DNA of 7,312 nucleotides, from the NCBI GenBank assembly GCA_000715635.1, contig KL569162.1, positions 1-7,312 on the forward strand. The letters are read 5' to 3'. Positions 5,647-7,312 of the stretch are shown one piece after another (the first letter of the stretch is position 1; every line of letters starts with the position of its first letter). Both the position numbers and the translations under genes were made by a program. This DNA comes from Streptomyces violaceus. GTDB taxonomy: Bacteria > Actinomycetota > Actinomycetes > Streptomycetales > Streptomycetaceae. The notes beneath the pieces were generated by a model. It searched no databases and had not been told where the DNA came from. It saw nothing but the letters and a program-made list of their open reading frames with translations.

Positions 5647-6324
5647 ATGACCTCCGCCGCAGGCCCGATTCGGGTGCTCATCGCCGACGACCATCCCGTC
5701 GTACGGCGCGGAATGAGCGCTCTGCTGTCCTCGCTGGACGGCGTGGAGGTGGTGGGGGAGGCGGCCACCGGCGAAGAGGCGCTGCGCGAGGCTCAGTTGT
5801 GCCGGCCCGACGTCGTCGTGATGGACATCCAGATGCCGGCGATGGACGGCGTCGAGGCGACCCGGCGGCTGGCCGCGCTGCTCCCGGACGTGGCGGTGCT
5901 GGTGGTCACGATGTTCGAGGACGACGAGACGGTGGTGTCCGCGATGCGCGCAGGCGCCCGCGGCTACCTCCTGAAGGGCGCTCAGCAGGAGGACATCCTG
6001 ACCACCATTCGCTCGGTCGCAGCCGGCCAGTTCGTCATGGCGCCCCGCGTCGCCGCCCGCCTCCTCGGCCACCTCCGTCAGGCGCCCGCACCGGCCGCTC
6101 CACCCTTCCCCGAGCTGACCGGCCGCGAACTCGACGTGCTCGACCGCGTGGCCCGGGGCTACAGCAACGCCCGGGTTGCGGCCGACCTGTCAGTGGCCAC
6201 GAAGACAGTGGCGAACAATCTGTCCGTCATCTTCACCAAGCTCGGGGTGAGCGGCCGGGCCGAAGCGGTGATTCTGGCCCGGGAGCGAGGGCTGGGCGAA
6301 GGGACGCCGGGGTCGGGGCCATGA
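5647..6324 (+). CDS. NarL/FixJ-type (LuxR-family) two-component response regulator
   Basis: This is a 225-residue cytoplasmic DNA-binding regulator. The receiver domain (about 7-125) has the acidic pair Asp14/Asp15, phosphoacceptor Asp60 in VVVMDIQMP, Thr88 in VVTMF and Lys110 in YLLKGA. A linker leads to a LuxR-type helix-turn-helix at about 156-212 (LTGRELDVLDRVARGYSNA, then TKTVANNLSVIFTKLGV). All residues needed for phosphorylation-driven switching are present, so it should be phosphorylated by the kinase encoded next. The ATG at 5647 places a standard N-terminus directly before the receiver. The upstream sequence has no good Shine-Dalgarno, and the open frame continues back to an ATG at 5488 with non-family sequence. 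It overlaps the kinase gene by 4 bases (ATGA), implying translational coupling. Regulator-before-kinase is the reverse of the more common order. Confidence 0.93.
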   Translation: MTSAAGPIRVLIADDHPVVRRGMSALLSSLDGVEVVGEAATGEEALREAQLCRPDVVVMDIQMPAMDGVEATRRLAALLPDVAVLVVTMFEDDETVVSAMRAGARGYLLKGAQQEDILTTIRSVAAGQFVMAPRVAARLLGHLRQAPAPAAPPFPELTGRELDVLDRVARGYSNARVAADLSVATKTVANNLSVIFTKLGVSGRAEAVILARERGLGEGTPGSGP

Positions 6325-7298
6325 CGGTACGGCGCCAGGCGACGCTGCTCGTCGGAACATCCCTCGCCGCGCTGTGGACGGGGCTCGCACTCCTCGGCGC
6401 CGTGGCGCTCGCCTCCCTCTGGGTCACCCCGCCCTCCGCCTCCGACCAGTGGGTGATCTGGTCGGTGATGGTCGGTGTCTTCCTGGCAGGATCCTGCCTC
6501 GCCGTCACCGCGCGCCGCCCGGGAATGGCGGCCGGACGGTTCCTCGCAGGGTCCGCGGCCGCCCTGCTGGCCGCTCCGCTCGTGCTTGCCGCCGGCGCCC
6601 CCGGGCTCGCCTCGGTCCTGACGGTCCTCGCCGCCACGGTGACCGTGCCGCTGGCCGCCCTGCGCGTCGTGGACAGGCGCCCGCCGTCTCGACTGCTGCG
6701 GTGGGTGGACGCCGCCGTCGTCGTCACCGGCACCGGATGCGCGGTGGCCGCGGTGGCCGGCGTGGAGCCCGTGCAGGTGGGGGCGGCGATCGCAGCCGGA
6801 ACCGCGATGTGCGCCGGGACGTGGGTGCTCTTCGAGGTGACCGCCGGGGACGACCGGCGCCGGGTGCTGTGGCTGGTGCTGGGCGCCGCCGCGACGACGC
6901 TGGGCGGCATGCTGCTCTTCGCCGCGGAAAACTCCTTTCCCATGGGGCCTTTGCACACCGTCGTCGCCACCGGAGTGCTGTCGCTGCCCCTGCCTCTCGC
7001 CGTCACCGTCGCGGCCGTCGCGCCGCGCCGGGCCGACGTACGGGTGGTGATCCGCGGGGCCGCCGTACTGATCGTCATGCTCGTGCTGAGCGCGGCGGTG
7101 TACGAGGGGATCGTGGCCGTGTGGGAGCTGGTGGTGGGCGCCCGGCCCGGCAAGGGAGTACCGGCCCTGCTGGCGGCCGCGATCGCCGCCGGGTACCACC
7201 CCGTACGGCTGCGGGTCGAGGCGAGCATGGACGAGATGCTGTTCGGCAGGTCGGCCGACCCGGTGGAGACGCTGACCCGCCTCGGTACGGACCTGACC
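6321..7298 (+). CDS. Sensor histidine kinase, polytopic N-terminal part, truncated by contig end
   Basis: An open frame of 326 codons starts at the ATG overlapping the response regulator stop and runs to the end of genuine sequence. About eight or nine hydrophobic segments are visible (near 8-35, 45-63, 75-92, 97-113, 131-147, 152-172, 183-202, 211-234, 245-270 and 280-291, some probably paired or partial). The last visible part, GYHPVRLRVEASMDEMLFGR then SADPVETLTRLG (291-322), matches the linker of Streptomyces NarL-partner kinases (pattern PVR..V....D..L.G....P...L..L), which normally leads into the HisKA_3 dimerisation domain and a HATPase_c domain. Both are missing here because the contig ends, not because of a mutation. 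It is the expected partner of the regulator. The membrane-embedded input region with short loops suggests it senses a membrane-borne or small ligand; the signal is unknown. Confidence 0.85.
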
Positions 7299-7312
7299 CT
7301 GTCTCTTATACA
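7299..7312 (+). other. Residual Nextera (Tn5 mosaic end) adapter sequence
   Basis: The last 14 bases, CTGTCTCTTATACA, equal the first 14 bases of the Illumina Nextera transposase adapter read-through CTGTCTCTTATACACATCT. They are A/T-rich and out of character with the codon use of the kinase gene they end. They should be treated as library contamination, not genome; any residues translated from them are artefacts. Confidence 0.93.

Noticed and set aside
6159..7228. Two long minus-strand open frames opposite the kinase gene
   Set aside because: They are Arg/Gly/His- and Ser/Thr/Ala-rich GC shadows. The plus frame has orderly transmembrane helices and a kinase linker and is coupled to the response regulator.

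Overview
The window is very GC-rich, with strong third-position G/C bias, densely packed genes and a lipoprotein of a type (a domain resembling DUF6777 followed by PASTA) that I associate with Streptomyces. A Streptomyces or close relative is the best guess. It reads as one end of a draft contig: the last 14 bases match the Tn5/Nextera mosaic end (a library adapter), so the genome stops at about base 7298.

Left part (1-2945). A PLP-dependent group II decarboxylase (71-1462, minus) is transcribed divergently from a MocR-type regulator (1525-2895, plus; GntR winged helix fused to an aminotransferase-like PLP domain). The 62-bp gap between them carries a perfect ACTGG-N-CCAGT palindrome and a second, degenerate copy 19 bp further on that runs into the regulator's start codon. 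This is a likely operator for the pair. A perfect 13-bp GC-rich hairpin follows the regulator and separates it from the next gene, which points the other way.

Middle part (2946-5469), all on the minus strand. In transcription order it holds a four-helix membrane protein (5469-5071), a single-helix membrane protein whose reading frame is broken by an apparent 1-base deletion in a G run (5000-4783), a PASTA-containing lipoprotein (4663-3500), a 337-bp gap with no convincing gene, and a 64-residue candidate secreted peptide (3162-2968). Each of the first two intercistronic gaps holds a stem-loop. The one at 4752-4780 includes a G.U pair, so it forms better in the minus-strand RNA.

Right part (5470-7312). 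Divergent from the membrane-protein cluster is a NarL/LuxR-family response regulator (5647-6324). Its stop overlaps the start (ATGA) of a many-helix sensor histidine kinase (6321 onward), which is cut off by the contig end before its phosphoacceptor and ATPase domains. The 177-bp divergent region contains four TCCCGG-type half-sites in two inverted pairs and an 11-bp inverted repeat, a plausible shared operator.

Taken together, the right two thirds may be a cell-envelope module: a two-component system controlling a divergent set of membrane, lipoprotein and secreted products, with PASTA as a possible peptidoglycan or lipid II contact. This is inference from gene order and domain content. No CRISPR array, tRNA, rRNA, insertion sequence or phage gene was seen.
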